Source: Bdellovibrio sp.
Lineage (GTDB): Bacteria > Myxococcota > SpSt-1050
DNA length: 23,746 nucleotides
Assembly: GCA_020725805.1 (NCBI GenBank)
Contig: DYEF01000088.1
Location: forward strand, 1-23,746
Reading direction: 5' to 3'
Shown piece after piece: positions 16,361 through 23,688 of this stretch. The position numbers were made by a program, and so were the translations under genes. Numbering within the stretch: position 1 is the stretch's first letter; every line of letters starts with the position of its first letter. The notes beneath the pieces are model-generated. The model ran no database searches and was not told the DNA's origin. It saw only the letters and a program-made list of their open reading frames with translations.

Positions 16361-17176
16361 ATGGAGAGTATCGCCTTTTACGGCAAGGGCGGGGTCGGTA
16401 AATCCTTTATATCGGCAAATATCAGTTACTATTTTGCAAAGAAGAAAAAGAAGGTTCTGCATATCGGATGTGACCCCAAGCACGACAGTACTGTTCTTCT
16501 GATGAGGGATAACAGGAAGGCATCCACTGTTCTGGATATAATAGGGGATAATGTAACTTTCAGCGATATCTCGGGTGTTATCAATGAAGGAAAACTCGGA
16601 ATAAACTGCATAGAGGCCGGAGGACCTCCTCCCGGTGTCGGTTGTGCAGGCAGAGGAGTTGCAAGGACTCTGGAATTTCTGCAGGAGAACCGCGTCATAA
16701 ATTCAAAAAAATATGACGTTGTCATTTATGATGTGCTCGGGGATGTCGTCTGCGGCGGTTTTGCAGCCCCTCTCAGACTCGGATTTGCAAAGAAGGTTGT
16801 GATTGTGACATCGGAAGAGGGCATGTCGCTGTATGCGGCAAACAATATTGCCAGAGCAGTAAATACATATTTCGATAACGGGATATTCTTATCGGGGCTG
16901 ATAGTCAATCTAAGAAACAATAATGCCGATAAAGAGATACTTTACAATTTCGCAGGCCGCATAAATACGAAGGTCCTCGGTTTTGTAAGAAGGTCAGACC
17001 TTGTGTTTGTTGCCGAAAAGGAGAGAAAGACACTGATAGAAAAATATCCTGATTCGACTGAATCGGGAGATATTGGACGGATTGCAGAAAACTTATTCAG
17101 ACACAAACTTAAATATGCCCGACCGACTCCTATGGATGATGAGGAATTCTTTGAATTCATAAAAAAAGGCAGCTGA
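16361..17176 (+). CDS. NifH/BchL-family iron-sulfur ATPase, partner not in window
   Basis: 271 residues, normal NifH length. The family comprises ATP-driven reductases (nitrogenase Fe protein, BchL/ChlL, BchX, CfbC) that form homodimers bridged by one 4Fe-4S cluster and pass electrons to a NifDK-like partner. Seen here: the P-loop GKGGVGKS (8-15), GCDPKHDST (36-44, closest in form to BchL), GVGCAGRG with Cys95 and Arg98, and GDVVCGGF with Cys131. Cys95 and Cys131 match the two cluster ligands, so the protein is probably active. GKSF after the P-loop recalls BchX. No NifD/K, BchN/B or CfbD gene is nearby, so substrate and partner cannot be given, and nitrogen fixation should not be assumed. 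Ribosome site GAGG overlaps the stop of the PEGA gene. Its last codons double as the T-run of a terminator for recG. Confidence 0.85.
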   Translation: MESIAFYGKGGVGKSFISANISYYFAKKKKKVLHIGCDPKHDSTVLLMRDNRKASTVLDIIGDNVTFSDISGVINEGKLGINCIEAGGPPPGVGCAGRGVARTLEFLQENRVINSKKYDVVIYDVLGDVVCGGFAAPLRLGFAKKVVIVTSEEGMSLYAANNIARAVNTYFDNGIFLSGLIVNLRNNNADKEILYNFAGRINTKVLGFVRRSDLVFVAEKERKTLIEKYPDSTESGDIGRIAENLFRHKLKYARPTPMDDEEFFEFIKKGS

Positions 17177-17183
17177 TCAGCTG
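17161..17183 (-). terminator. Intrinsic terminator for the recG unit, across both stop codons
   Basis: CAGCTGATCAGCTG (17170-17183) is a perfect 14-bp palindrome centred on the abutting stop codons TGA and TCA. In minus-strand RNA it can fold as a 5-bp stem with a GAUC loop, followed after two C residues by seven U residues (the A-run 17161-17167). The plus strand has no T-run after it, so it should act only on recG transcripts. Confidence 0.45.
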
Positions 17184-19537
17184 GTGGTTATCAGTTCGAG
17201 TTCTCTTTCACGTTTCTTTATCAGAGACCACAGAATGTTGTTCTTTTCTTCCTGAAGGTTCGGGTCAGTCTTTATAATCTCAAATGCGGAATTACGGGCC
17301 TCCTCGAGTATGTCTGCGTCTCTTATAAGGTTGCTCATATGCAGATCTGGTAATCCTGATTGTTTTGTGCCTGCAAGTTCGCCCGGTCCCCTTATCCTGA
17401 GGTCCTCCTCCGCTATCTTAAAGCCGCTGTTGGTCTTTTCCATAATTCTGAGTCTTTCAAAGGCATTTTCGGAGAGCCAGTTGTATGCAATCAGGTAACA
17501 GAAGGATTTCTTCGAACCCCTCCCGACCCTTCCTCTCAGCTGATGCAACTGCGAAAGACCGAATCTCTCTGCATGCTCGATGACCATTATCGAGGCTGCC
17601 GGTACATCGACACCGACTTCTATAACAGTCGTTGCGATGAGTATTTTCAGTCTGCCGGATTTGAATTCGTTCATTATATCTGTCTTTTCATCATCTTTCA
17701 TCCTGCCGTGTAAAAGACCTACAGGGATATCCCTGAAAACAGTATTTTTCAGTTTGTCATACATCTCTTCTGCCGCCTTCAGGTCGAGTTTTTCACTTTC
17801 TGAGATAATCGGATATACTATGTAGCATTGTGCGTCGTTCTTCAGAATCTGCTCTCTCAGTTCAATATATAATCTGTCTGCCTTTTCTCCTCTAATGACA
17901 TGTGTGGTAATCTCCTGTCTTCCGGGGGGCAGTTCCTTTATTATACTGATATCAAGGTCTCCGTAGAGAGATATTGCGAGCGTCCTTGGGATAGGTGTTG
18001 CACTCATCATAAGGAGGTCAGGATTGAGTCCCTTTGCCTTTATCCTTGCCCGCTGATTGATTCCGAACTGATGCTGTTCATCAACAATCACAAAAGTAAG
18101 GTTTCTGAAGGATATATTCTCTTCAAGCAGTGCATGTGTCCCTATTACTATCTTGGTTAAACCCATCTCTATATCCCCGAGGATTCTGGATCTTTCAGGT
18201 CCCTTGACAGAGCCTGTCAGAAGTCCGATGCGGCTCTGAAATGAGGGGAATATGTTGCAGAAATTTCTGTAATGCTGTTTTGCGAGTATTTCAGTCGGGG
18301 CAAGAATTGCGGTCTGTGTTCCGCTCTGTGCTACGAGATAGGATGTAATCATTGCGACCGCGGTCTTTCCGGAGCCTACATCTCCTATCAGGATTCTGTT
18401 CATCTGCTGAGAGCTTCTGAGGTCATTTATTATTTCATTAAGAGCGGTATTTTGTGAGGGGGTGAGCTTAAAGGGCAGATGATTTACGGCCTCTTTTACA
18501 GACGAATCCTCAATTTTGTGTGCATAACCGGTTTCGTCCTGAAATCTGGATTTTCGTAATGCAAGTGTTATTTCAAGGGAAAAGAGTTCATCGAAAATAA
18601 TTCTTCTTCTGGGCTCCCATCTGTTTGACTGAAGGATTCCGAAATCTACTTCCGGCAAAGGAAAATGAATCTCCTTTATCGCTCTCGGCAAGGGAATCAG
18701 ATTGTGTTTTTTAAGCAGATATTCAGGCAGGGGATCAGTCAGATATTCTGCATATTCATCGACTATATTTTTCATGATTTTTATAAGAAGACTTTCACCT
18801 ATTCCTTCGATGGCCGAATATACCGGAATGATTCTCCTGAAAAAGAGGTCATCATCTACCGATGAGGTCTCTTTGATTACAGGGTGATTTATCTGGATTG
18901 TTCTTTTGTAAAGATTCGCCTTCCCGCTGACAATCACATTCGTATCGGTTTTGAATCTTTCCTCCAGATAATTCCGGTAATGTGGCTGGATATTAAACCA
19001 TACGAGGTCAAGAAAACCGCTCCTGTCCGCTATCGTCATGGTATATGTTTTTCGTGTCTCCTTGGAACCGATAACCTTACCGGTTACCGTAACGGTTTCG
19101 CCCGGAGGTATATGGCCGATCGGAATTATTCTTCTCCTGTCTTCGTAATCCCTCGGGAAGAAAAAGAGGGCATCTCTGATAGTTGTAATACCTTTTCTGC
19201 TGAATTTTTCAAAGAGAACAGGCCCGACGCCTTTTACAAACTGAATGGGTTTCGAGAGAATATCGCCTGCAGGATTATTCTCCTTTGGTTTTTCCGTATT
19301 CTCTTTTTTTTGCTTTAGAAGTTCGCTTTCAATCAGGATTTTCAGCAGTTTCAGTGATTTTTCATCTGCTGCGATAACTGTCTGGTAAAGGTCGTTTAAA
19401 AAACCTGTCTTCTCCGAAAATTCGTCTTTCAAATCTTTTATCTCTTTACGGATCTGAGATATTTTTTCACTTTCGCTTCTGCCCGAGGCAACAAGACCCA
19501 GCAGTCTTCTGAGTCTTTCTGCAAATTCCTCTTTCAT
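17177..19537 (-). CDS. recG: ATP-dependent DNA helicase RecG
   Basis: 786 residues. RecG reverses stalled replication forks and processes branched DNA in the cytosol. The wedge/OB domain spans about 145-220 after FSRKGITTIRDALFFFPRDYEDRR; the helicase part has Walker A GDVGSGKT (385-392), the DEQH box (486-489), SATPIPRT (512-519) and GRVGRG near the C-terminus. It is about 95 residues longer than E. coli RecG (693): the extra N-terminal stretch (1-90) is charged and helical, possibly coiled coil, a feature of several deltaproteobacterial RecG proteins. Its start codon directly abuts the stop of the DUF1858 gene, so it is the third gene of a tight unit. It converges on the NifH-like gene with no base between stops. 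Confidence 0.96.
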   Translation of the reverse strand: MKEEFAERLRRLLGLVASGRSESEKISQIRKEIKDLKDEFSEKTGFLNDLYQTVIAADEKSLKLLKILIESELLKQKKENTEKPKENNPAGDILSKPIQFVKGVGPVLFEKFSRKGITTIRDALFFFPRDYEDRRRIIPIGHIPPGETVTVTGKVIGSKETRKTYTMTIADRSGFLDLVWFNIQPHYRNYLEERFKTDTNVIVSGKANLYKRTIQINHPVIKETSSVDDDLFFRRIIPVYSAIEGIGESLLIKIMKNIVDEYAEYLTDPLPEYLLKKHNLIPLPRAIKEIHFPLPEVDFGILQSNRWEPRRRIIFDELFSLEITLALRKSRFQDETGYAHKIEDSSVKEAVNHLPFKLTPSQNTALNEIINDLRSSQQMNRILIGDVGSGKTAVAMITSYLVAQSGTQTAILAPTEILAKQHYRNFCNIFPSFQSRIGLLTGSVKGPERSRILGDIEMGLTKIVIGTHALLEENISFRNLTFVIVDEQHQFGINQRARIKAKGLNPDLLMMSATPIPRTLAISLYGDLDISIIKELPPGRQEITTHVIRGEKADRLYIELREQILKNDAQCYIVYPIISESEKLDLKAAEEMYDKLKNTVFRDIPVGLLHGRMKDDEKTDIMNEFKSGRLKILIATTVIEVGVDVPAASIMVIEHAERFGLSQLHQLRGRVGRGSKKSFCYLIAYNWLSENAFERLRIMEKTNSGFKIAEEDLRIRGPGELAGTKQSGLPDLHMSNLIRDADILEEARNSAFEIIKTDPNLQEEKNNILWSLIKKRERELELITTS

Positions 19538-19753
19538 CTATTTTTTCTGGCTTAGGAGTTTGTTTATTTCATTGAGCAAAGTTCTGAGCGGAACATTATG
19601 CATCTCTGCCGCATTCTCAAGTGTAGAGGTGGGAGCAAGCACACATTCCCTGCAGTTCATTCCGAACTTCTCGAGAACCTCGCATACCTCAGGGTATTTT
19701 CTGATCAGTTCATCTATAAGAATGTCTTTGTTTATGGTCTGACTGTTTCTCAT
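19538..19753 (-). CDS. DUF1858 domain protein with CxxC motif
   Basis: 71 residues. The whole protein matches the DUF1858 type: an N-terminal INKDILIDELIRKYPEVCEVLEKFGMNCRECVLAPTSTLENAAEMHNV pattern in which Cys34 and Cys37 form CREC. Such proteins are annotated as redox-disulfide or hybrid-cluster-associated domains; a thiol or metal-related role is likely, but the reaction is unknown. It sits one base after the beta-barrel gene and its stop touches the recG start codon, so it is translated within the same message. A further Cys24 is present. Confidence 0.85.
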   Translation of the reverse strand: MRNSQTINKDILIDELIRKYPEVCEVLEKFGMNCRECVLAPTSTLENAAEMHNVPLRTLLNEINKLLSQKK

Positions 19754-19754
19754 C

Positions 19755-21041
19755 TCAGAACTGGCCTGTCATAGAGACATTCCAGAAGATAATGAATGTA
19801 TCTGCTATTCTGAACCTGTTTCCTCTCTGGTCGAGTATGGGTTCGTATACCGGGTTCGGAACGTCTCCCTCATCCTTCGAGCATCTTCCGTTGTTGTTCT
19901 TGTCGTCGGAGCAGGAATTGGCAAATGTCAGATAGTGCCAGGTGTCGTGTCCGAATCCCACATTGCTCATAAGTCTCAGATATTTTGCCACAACGAAACT
20001 TAGCCCGAAGATGCCTCTGAATTCAAAATACTGTTCGGTCGCTGTTATTCTCCCCCATGAATCGATTACGGGAAGGCCGTCATCACCCTTTACGTAGTCG
20101 CCGTTTGTATCCTTTTTGAAGTTTGGCAGAAATTCCGCAACCTCCGAATATGCCTTCTCTGCATTGCTGACGAATGCTGCCTGCAGCCTGAAGTCAAATG
20201 AGAATTTGTTTCCGAGCTGCACATCCTCATAAGGGATAATCTCTGTCCCTATGTCGAAACCTGCACGGTGGGAACCGGTAACGAGTGAACTGCTGATGGT
20301 AAGAGGTAGATTGTAGAAGACCCCGAAATACGGGTCGACATATTCGAATCTCTTGGAAAAGGCGGTCCAGAAGGAGAGAACCTGAAGTTTTTTCCCGATA
20401 TCACCCTTGTTGGAGGAGGTTGCCTGTTCATCGAGGTCATACCTTGCCCCTGTCGGTATTGTGTATTCAAGACCGATTACCCAGGTCGCCATAGTGTCGT
20501 CCCAGTTCAGTCTGGATTTATCTCTTTTCAGAATATGATAAGGTTTCTGGTCATAAAAAGGCGCCCATTTGATTCCTACTGCCATATCACCGAATCCGCC
20601 TCTGACTGCCTTGTCCGGAATCTTTCTGATGATTCTGTTCGGGTCTTCCGTAGTCTGTCCGTAGTAGGTATTGGTCTTGTTCATCGTAATCTGTTTCCAT
20701 CCGGCCTGCGTGGCAAAATTTATTGATTTTTCATATGAGAGATAGACCGGGAAATTTGCGTAAATTTCCAGATCTTTATATACACCTATTTCGAGTTTCG
20801 GAATTAGCAGATAGTATGTCTCGTCGTAGTCCAGATTTTTTGCATCGATAAGTATCCCCTTGTTTTTATCAAGAAACTCCCTTGTTATTGTTGAGTTTTT
20901 GTAAAAACCCTGAAAGAAGACCTCAACATTTGCATCGAAAGGGTCGTCTTCGGCAAAGGCACCTGCCACCTTCGTGTAATTGGATGCATAGAGCAGGAAG
21001 GGGAGAAGCATAAAGAACAGTAATGTGTTGAAAATTTTCAT
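19755..21041 (-). CDS. Predicted outer-membrane beta-barrel protein
   Basis: 428 residues. A Sec signal peptide ends near LLYAS (20). The rest shows repeated short amphipathic strands separated by polar turns, for example in ITSSSL-, SFDFRLQAAFV, FRGIFGLSFVV and the final aromatic strand TFIIFWNVSMTGQF, whose terminal Phe is typical for proteins inserted by the BAM complex. One loop, CSDDKNNNGRC, looks like a calcium-type Asp/Asn loop closed by a possible disulfide; another has DTNGD. No family recognised; a pore or scaffold is possible. Start at 21041 is supported by AAGGAGTAAT just upstream, a sequence present twice in the leader. First gene of a unit with DUF1858 and recG. Confidence 0.7.
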   Translation of the reverse strand: MKIFNTLLFFMLLPFLLYASNYTKVAGAFAEDDPFDANVEVFFQGFYKNSTITREFLDKNKGILIDAKNLDYDETYYLLIPKLEIGVYKDLEIYANFPVYLSYEKSINFATQAGWKQITMNKTNTYYGQTTEDPNRIIRKIPDKAVRGGFGDMAVGIKWAPFYDQKPYHILKRDKSRLNWDDTMATWVIGLEYTIPTGARYDLDEQATSSNKGDIGKKLQVLSFWTAFSKRFEYVDPYFGVFYNLPLTISSSLVTGSHRAGFDIGTEIIPYEDVQLGNKFSFDFRLQAAFVSNAEKAYSEVAEFLPNFKKDTNGDYVKGDDGLPVIDSWGRITATEQYFEFRGIFGLSFVVAKYLRLMSNVGFGHDTWHYLTFANSCSDDKNNNGRCSKDEGDVPNPVYEPILDQRGNRFRIADTFIIFWNVSMTGQF

Positions 21042-21043
21042 AT

Positions 21044-21079
21044 ATTACTCCTTTTATCCAAAAGAGCAGATTACTCCTT
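21044..21079 (-). repeat. Duplicated ribosome-site sequence in the beta-barrel leader
   Basis: The ten bases AAGGAGTAAT occur twice on the minus strand, at 21053-21044 (directly before the start codon) and 21079-21070. The upstream copy has no start codon at a useful distance. Confidence 0.6.
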
Positions 21080-21125
21080 CTTCTAAGGGTTCCGGGTAAT
21101 AAGAGCCCCTTAAAAACTTTGGAAG

Positions 21126-21154
21126 AATATACTTGTTAGATTAATAATTGTCAA
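21126..21154 (-). promoter_or_regulatory. Promoter of the beta-barrel/DUF1858/recG unit
   Basis: On the minus strand a perfect TTGACA (21154-21149) is followed after 17 bases by TATATT (21131-21126). Transcription would start near 21119, giving a leader of about 78 bases that contains a TAAGGG/CCCTTA stem and a duplicated AAGGAGTAAT. Confidence 0.7.
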
Positions 21155-21200
21155 GACCAAGACAATAATAAAAATAATTTAATTCTGTGGCCGATATCAC

Positions 21201-21228
21201 TTGATATATGTCTTTTTTTGTATATATT
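21201..21228 (+). promoter_or_regulatory. Promoter of the CsgG/DUF5683-rlmE unit, with dyad over the -35
   Basis: TTGATA (21201-21206), 16 bases, TATATT (21223-21228); both boxes match at five of six positions. The dyad ATATCA-CT-TGATAT (21194-21207) covers the -35 and could be an operator. The start codon is 31 bases downstream. Confidence 0.6.
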
Positions 21229-21258
21229 AGGAATATCATTTAATACCATGGAGGAGAA

Positions 21259-22314
21259 ATGACGAACAAGATTATTTTTACTATTTTGTTTGTACTTATA
21301 GGTTCAGGTATTATTTTTGCACAGGATAAGACAAAGGCTGCACAGACACCGCCGGCAAAGACAGAACCGAAGAAGGAAACCGCTATAGAGGAGAAGAAAG
21401 ATACAAAAGAGAAGGCTAAGGAAGAGAAGAGAGATGTCGAGGCCGACAAGAAGGAGATTCAGATAAAACTCAGGTCTGTTGCCAAGAATATGAGTAAGGA
21501 ACTTGAGAGAATAAAGGCAGGTGCAATTGTCAGAGTGGTTGTAAGCAGTTTTTCGAACAACGGGGAACTCGCAAAGAAGAAGGAAATCGGAACGCTTGTT
21601 ATGGGTGAACTTATGATAAATCTTTCCCGGTTCAATAATATCGAACTCATTGAAAGGGAGAAACTGGCAAAGGTACTGGATGAGATGAAACTCGTTCAGC
21701 TGGGCTTTGCCGATGAAAAGACCGCGGCACAGGTAGGTAAAATGCTGCAGGCTCAGGTGGTGGTCGTAGGTGAGGTTGCGGAGGCGGGAGATAAATTTGT
21801 CATTAATTCCAGAATTGTAGATGTCGAATCTGCAAAGGTACTCTATCAGGAGGGATTCAATTCTCCGATGGAGGGTATGATAGCACTTTCGAGTGAATCA
21901 CTTGTACTGAGAAGCAAACTGGATGCAACATACAGGTCACTCATACTTCCCGGCTGGGGTCAGTTTTATAACGGAGAAAAGATCAAGGGAGGAATTTTCA
22001 CTCTTGTTGAGATTGGTCTTTTCGCCACTGCCGTCTCTATGCACATTAACGGGACAAGAAAAGAGGATGAATATAAAAAACTGGATTGTACCGATCAGGG
22101 ACAGGACTGCCTTGACAAAGTTCAGAAACTGAAATCCGACGGAGAGGATTTCTATAAGCTGCGAAATTACTTTATCTACGGCGGGGCAGCCGTATGGGCA
22201 CTCAACGTTCTTGATGCCTATCTTTCGGGAAAGGACTTCAATTCGGCTCTCAAGACAACAGAGAACAGATTCGGATTTGGTCAGGGAGGTATGAGGCTCA
22301 GTCTTACTTTCTGA
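21259..22314 (+). CDS. Exported CsgG-like protein with DUF5683 C-terminus
   Basis: 351 residues. A Sec signal peptide ends at about IIFA (21), followed by a Lys/Glu/Ala/Pro-rich linker (22-75) that may cross the periplasm or bind peptidoglycan. Residues 85-205 have the CsgG/FlgO-type fold: LVMGELMINLSRFNNIELIEREKLAKVLDE, then AAQVGKMLQAQVVVVGEV. From 225 to 330 comes a DUF5683-like segment with SLILPGWGQFYNGEKIKGGIF and a second hydrophobic stretch FIYGGAAVWALNVLDAYLSG, suggesting two membrane helices. Function is unknown; envelope assembly is a reasonable guess. Its CsgG-like domain is a paralogue of that in the PEGA protein at 14954-16351. GGAGGAG lies just upstream, and rlmE starts two bases after its stop. 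Confidence 0.8.
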   Translation: MTNKIIFTILFVLIGSGIIFAQDKTKAAQTPPAKTEPKKETAIEEKKDTKEKAKEEKRDVEADKKEIQIKLRSVAKNMSKELERIKAGAIVRVVVSSFSNNGELAKKKEIGTLVMGELMINLSRFNNIELIEREKLAKVLDEMKLVQLGFADEKTAAQVGKMLQAQVVVVGEVAEAGDKFVINSRIVDVESAKVLYQEGFNSPMEGMIALSSESLVLRSKLDATYRSLILPGWGQFYNGEKIKGGIFTLVEIGLFATAVSMHINGTRKEDEYKKLDCTDQGQDCLDKVQKLKSDGEDFYKLRNYFIYGGAAVWALNVLDAYLSGKDFNSALKTTENRFGFGQGGMRLSLTF

Positions 22315-22316
22315 TT

Positions 22317-22916
22317 ATGGGAATTTATAACAGGAAGGATTTTTACTACAAAAAGGCAAAGTCGGAGGGTTATCGTTCGAGGGCCGCATACAAACTTCTG
22401 GAACTTAATAAAAAATTTTCGGTAATTAAAAAGGGCGATATCATAGCAGATCTGGGTTGTGCACCCGGCGGATTTCTTCAGGTTGCGTCAGAGCTGACAG
22501 GAGAAGACGGAATTGTGGTCGGTGTGGACCTTGTATCTGTCGAGCCTGTAGGAAGAAATGTCTTTCTTTTGCAGGGTGATTTTACAAAGGTAGATGTAAA
22601 AGAGAAGATGCTGCAGATTACAAGAGGTAAGAAATTCGATGTAATACTTTCTGATATGGCTCCCAAAACTTCAGGTATACATTTCAGAGACAGTTATCTC
22701 TCTTTCAGACTCGCTGAGGAGGCCTTTTCTTCCGCAAGGGATATGCTGATAAAAGGCGGAAATATCCTCATAAAAATATTTGAGAGTGAAGAGGTAAAAG
22801 GACTGACTGATTCGCTGAGAAAATCCTTCGAAAGTCTTTATCTGAACCGTCCCGAATCAACCCGTAAAGGTTCGAAGGAAATTTATATTATCGGTAAACA
22901 ATATAAGGGATTGTAA
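22317..22916 (+). CDS. rlmE: 23S rRNA (uridine-2'-O)-methyltransferase
   Basis: 199 residues, the typical RlmE (FtsJ/RrmJ) size. The enzyme uses S-adenosylmethionine to methylate the 2'-OH of U2552 (E. coli numbering) in the A-loop of 23S rRNA, late in large-subunit assembly. The SAM site is DLGCAPGG (45-52), and the catalytic K-D-K-E tetrad is complete: Lys26 (AAYKL), Asp113 (SDMAPKTSG), Lys153 (LIKIF) and Glu188 (GSKEIY). It begins two bases after the CsgG/DUF5683 stop and has no ribosome site of its own, so it is presumably translated by coupling. Its stop abuts that of the convergent FHA gene. The usual neighbour ftsH is not in the window. Confidence 0.96.
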   Translation: MGIYNRKDFYYKKAKSEGYRSRAAYKLLELNKKFSVIKKGDIIADLGCAPGGFLQVASELTGEDGIVVGVDLVSVEPVGRNVFLLQGDFTKVDVKEKMLQITRGKKFDVILSDMAPKTSGIHFRDSYLSFRLAEEAFSSARDMLIKGGNILIKIFESEEVKGLTDSLRKSFESLYLNRPESTRKGSKEIYIIGKQYKGL

Positions 22917-23651
22917 TCAGAAGAATCTTATTCTCATCCTGTATGAGCCTATATCGATATAATCGTCTTTTTTGAGTACTCTCTCTGTTATTTTTACTCC
23001 GTTGACGGAAACTGCGGGGAAGTTTTTGAGGGCGGTAATTTTGATATTCTCTCCGTCATACTCTATTTTTGCGTGTTTTGAGGCAATGAAGAAGCCGTTT
23101 AGTCTGATTTTGCACTCGGGGTCTTTACCTATATATGTTACCTCTTCACAGATATTTATCTTTTCCTTATTATCGGCAATTTCTATATACGCAATTGCTT
23201 TTAGCTGTTTTTTAACGTTGCCGTTCTGAGGGGGAGTAATTTTAATTACAGCAGTCTTGTCGAATTTAATAGTTTCATCTACCTGACCACTTTTAGGGTC
23301 ATCCTCTTCTTCGAGGAGCTTTTTTATATTTATGGAGTACGAAGAGTGCGTATCTTTCGGGGCTGAACTTTCAATGAAGATTATGCGGCATTTCCCTATC
23401 AGTAATTCTAAACCGGTGCTGAGCTGGCAGAGAGAGATTCTTGAGGTGTTTATGTATGTGCCGTTGGTAGAACAGAGGTCTTCGTAGTACCATTTGTTGT
23501 TTTTTTTGAATATCCTCCCGTGTTTCCTTGAGACAGCGAGATTGGGAATAAATATATTGGCCTCCGGCGCACGTCCGAGAAGAATGTTGTCCTTACTTAT
23601 ATTGTGGGTGCTTATCTCTCTTTCGCCAAGTAATATTTTTATGCTGCTCAT
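22917..23651 (-). CDS. Double FHA-domain protein
   Basis: 244 residues, cytosolic, no membrane segment. FHA domains bind phosphothreonine peptides made by Ser/Thr kinases. The first (about 5-93) has all key residues: Gly26-Arg27, Ser41-Arg42-x-His44 and Asn63-Gly64. The second (about 150-244) is weaker: Gly175-Lys176 replaces Gly-Arg, while Ser191-Lys-His193 and Asn217-Gly218 remain. The acidic linker between them contains DETIKF (Thr127), a possible phosphorylation site. No kinase or phosphatase gene lies nearby in the window. No ribosome site precedes the ATG, and the predicted transcription start falls at or next to it, so the message may be leaderless. Likely a phospho-dependent adaptor; partners unknown. 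Confidence 0.88.
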   Translation of the reverse strand: MSSIKILLGEREISTHNISKDNILLGRAPEANIFIPNLAVSRKHGRIFKKNNKWYYEDLCSTNGTYINTSRISLCQLSTGLELLIGKCRIIFIESSAPKDTHSSYSINIKKLLEEEDDPKSGQVDETIKFDKTAVIKITPPQNGNVKKQLKAIAYIEIADNKEKINICEEVTYIGKDPECKIRLNGFFIASKHAKIEYDGENIKITALKNFPAVSVNGVKITERVLKKDDYIDIGSYRMRIRFF

Positions 23652-23659
23652 AATAAGTG

Positions 23660-23688
23660 TTTTTACCTAAGGTGAACACCTTAGTCAA
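23660..23688 (-). promoter_or_regulatory. Promoter and operator-like palindrome of the FHA gene
   Basis: On the minus strand TTGACT (23688-23683), 17 bases, TAAAAA (23665-23660). The spacer is filled by the palindrome CTAAGGTGAACACCTTAG (23667-23684), with perfect 8-bp arms and a 2-base centre, reaching into the -35. A repressor or activator dimer could bind there. Confidence 0.6.

Noticed and set aside
16361-17176. Evidence for nitrogen fixation or (bacterio)chlorophyll synthesis
   Set aside because: Only the reductase component is present; no catalytic subunits, cofactor genes or pigment genes are in the window.
16361-17176. ParA/MinD-type partition ATPase
   Set aside because: GCDPKHDST and the two cluster cysteines are specific to the NifH/BchL family.
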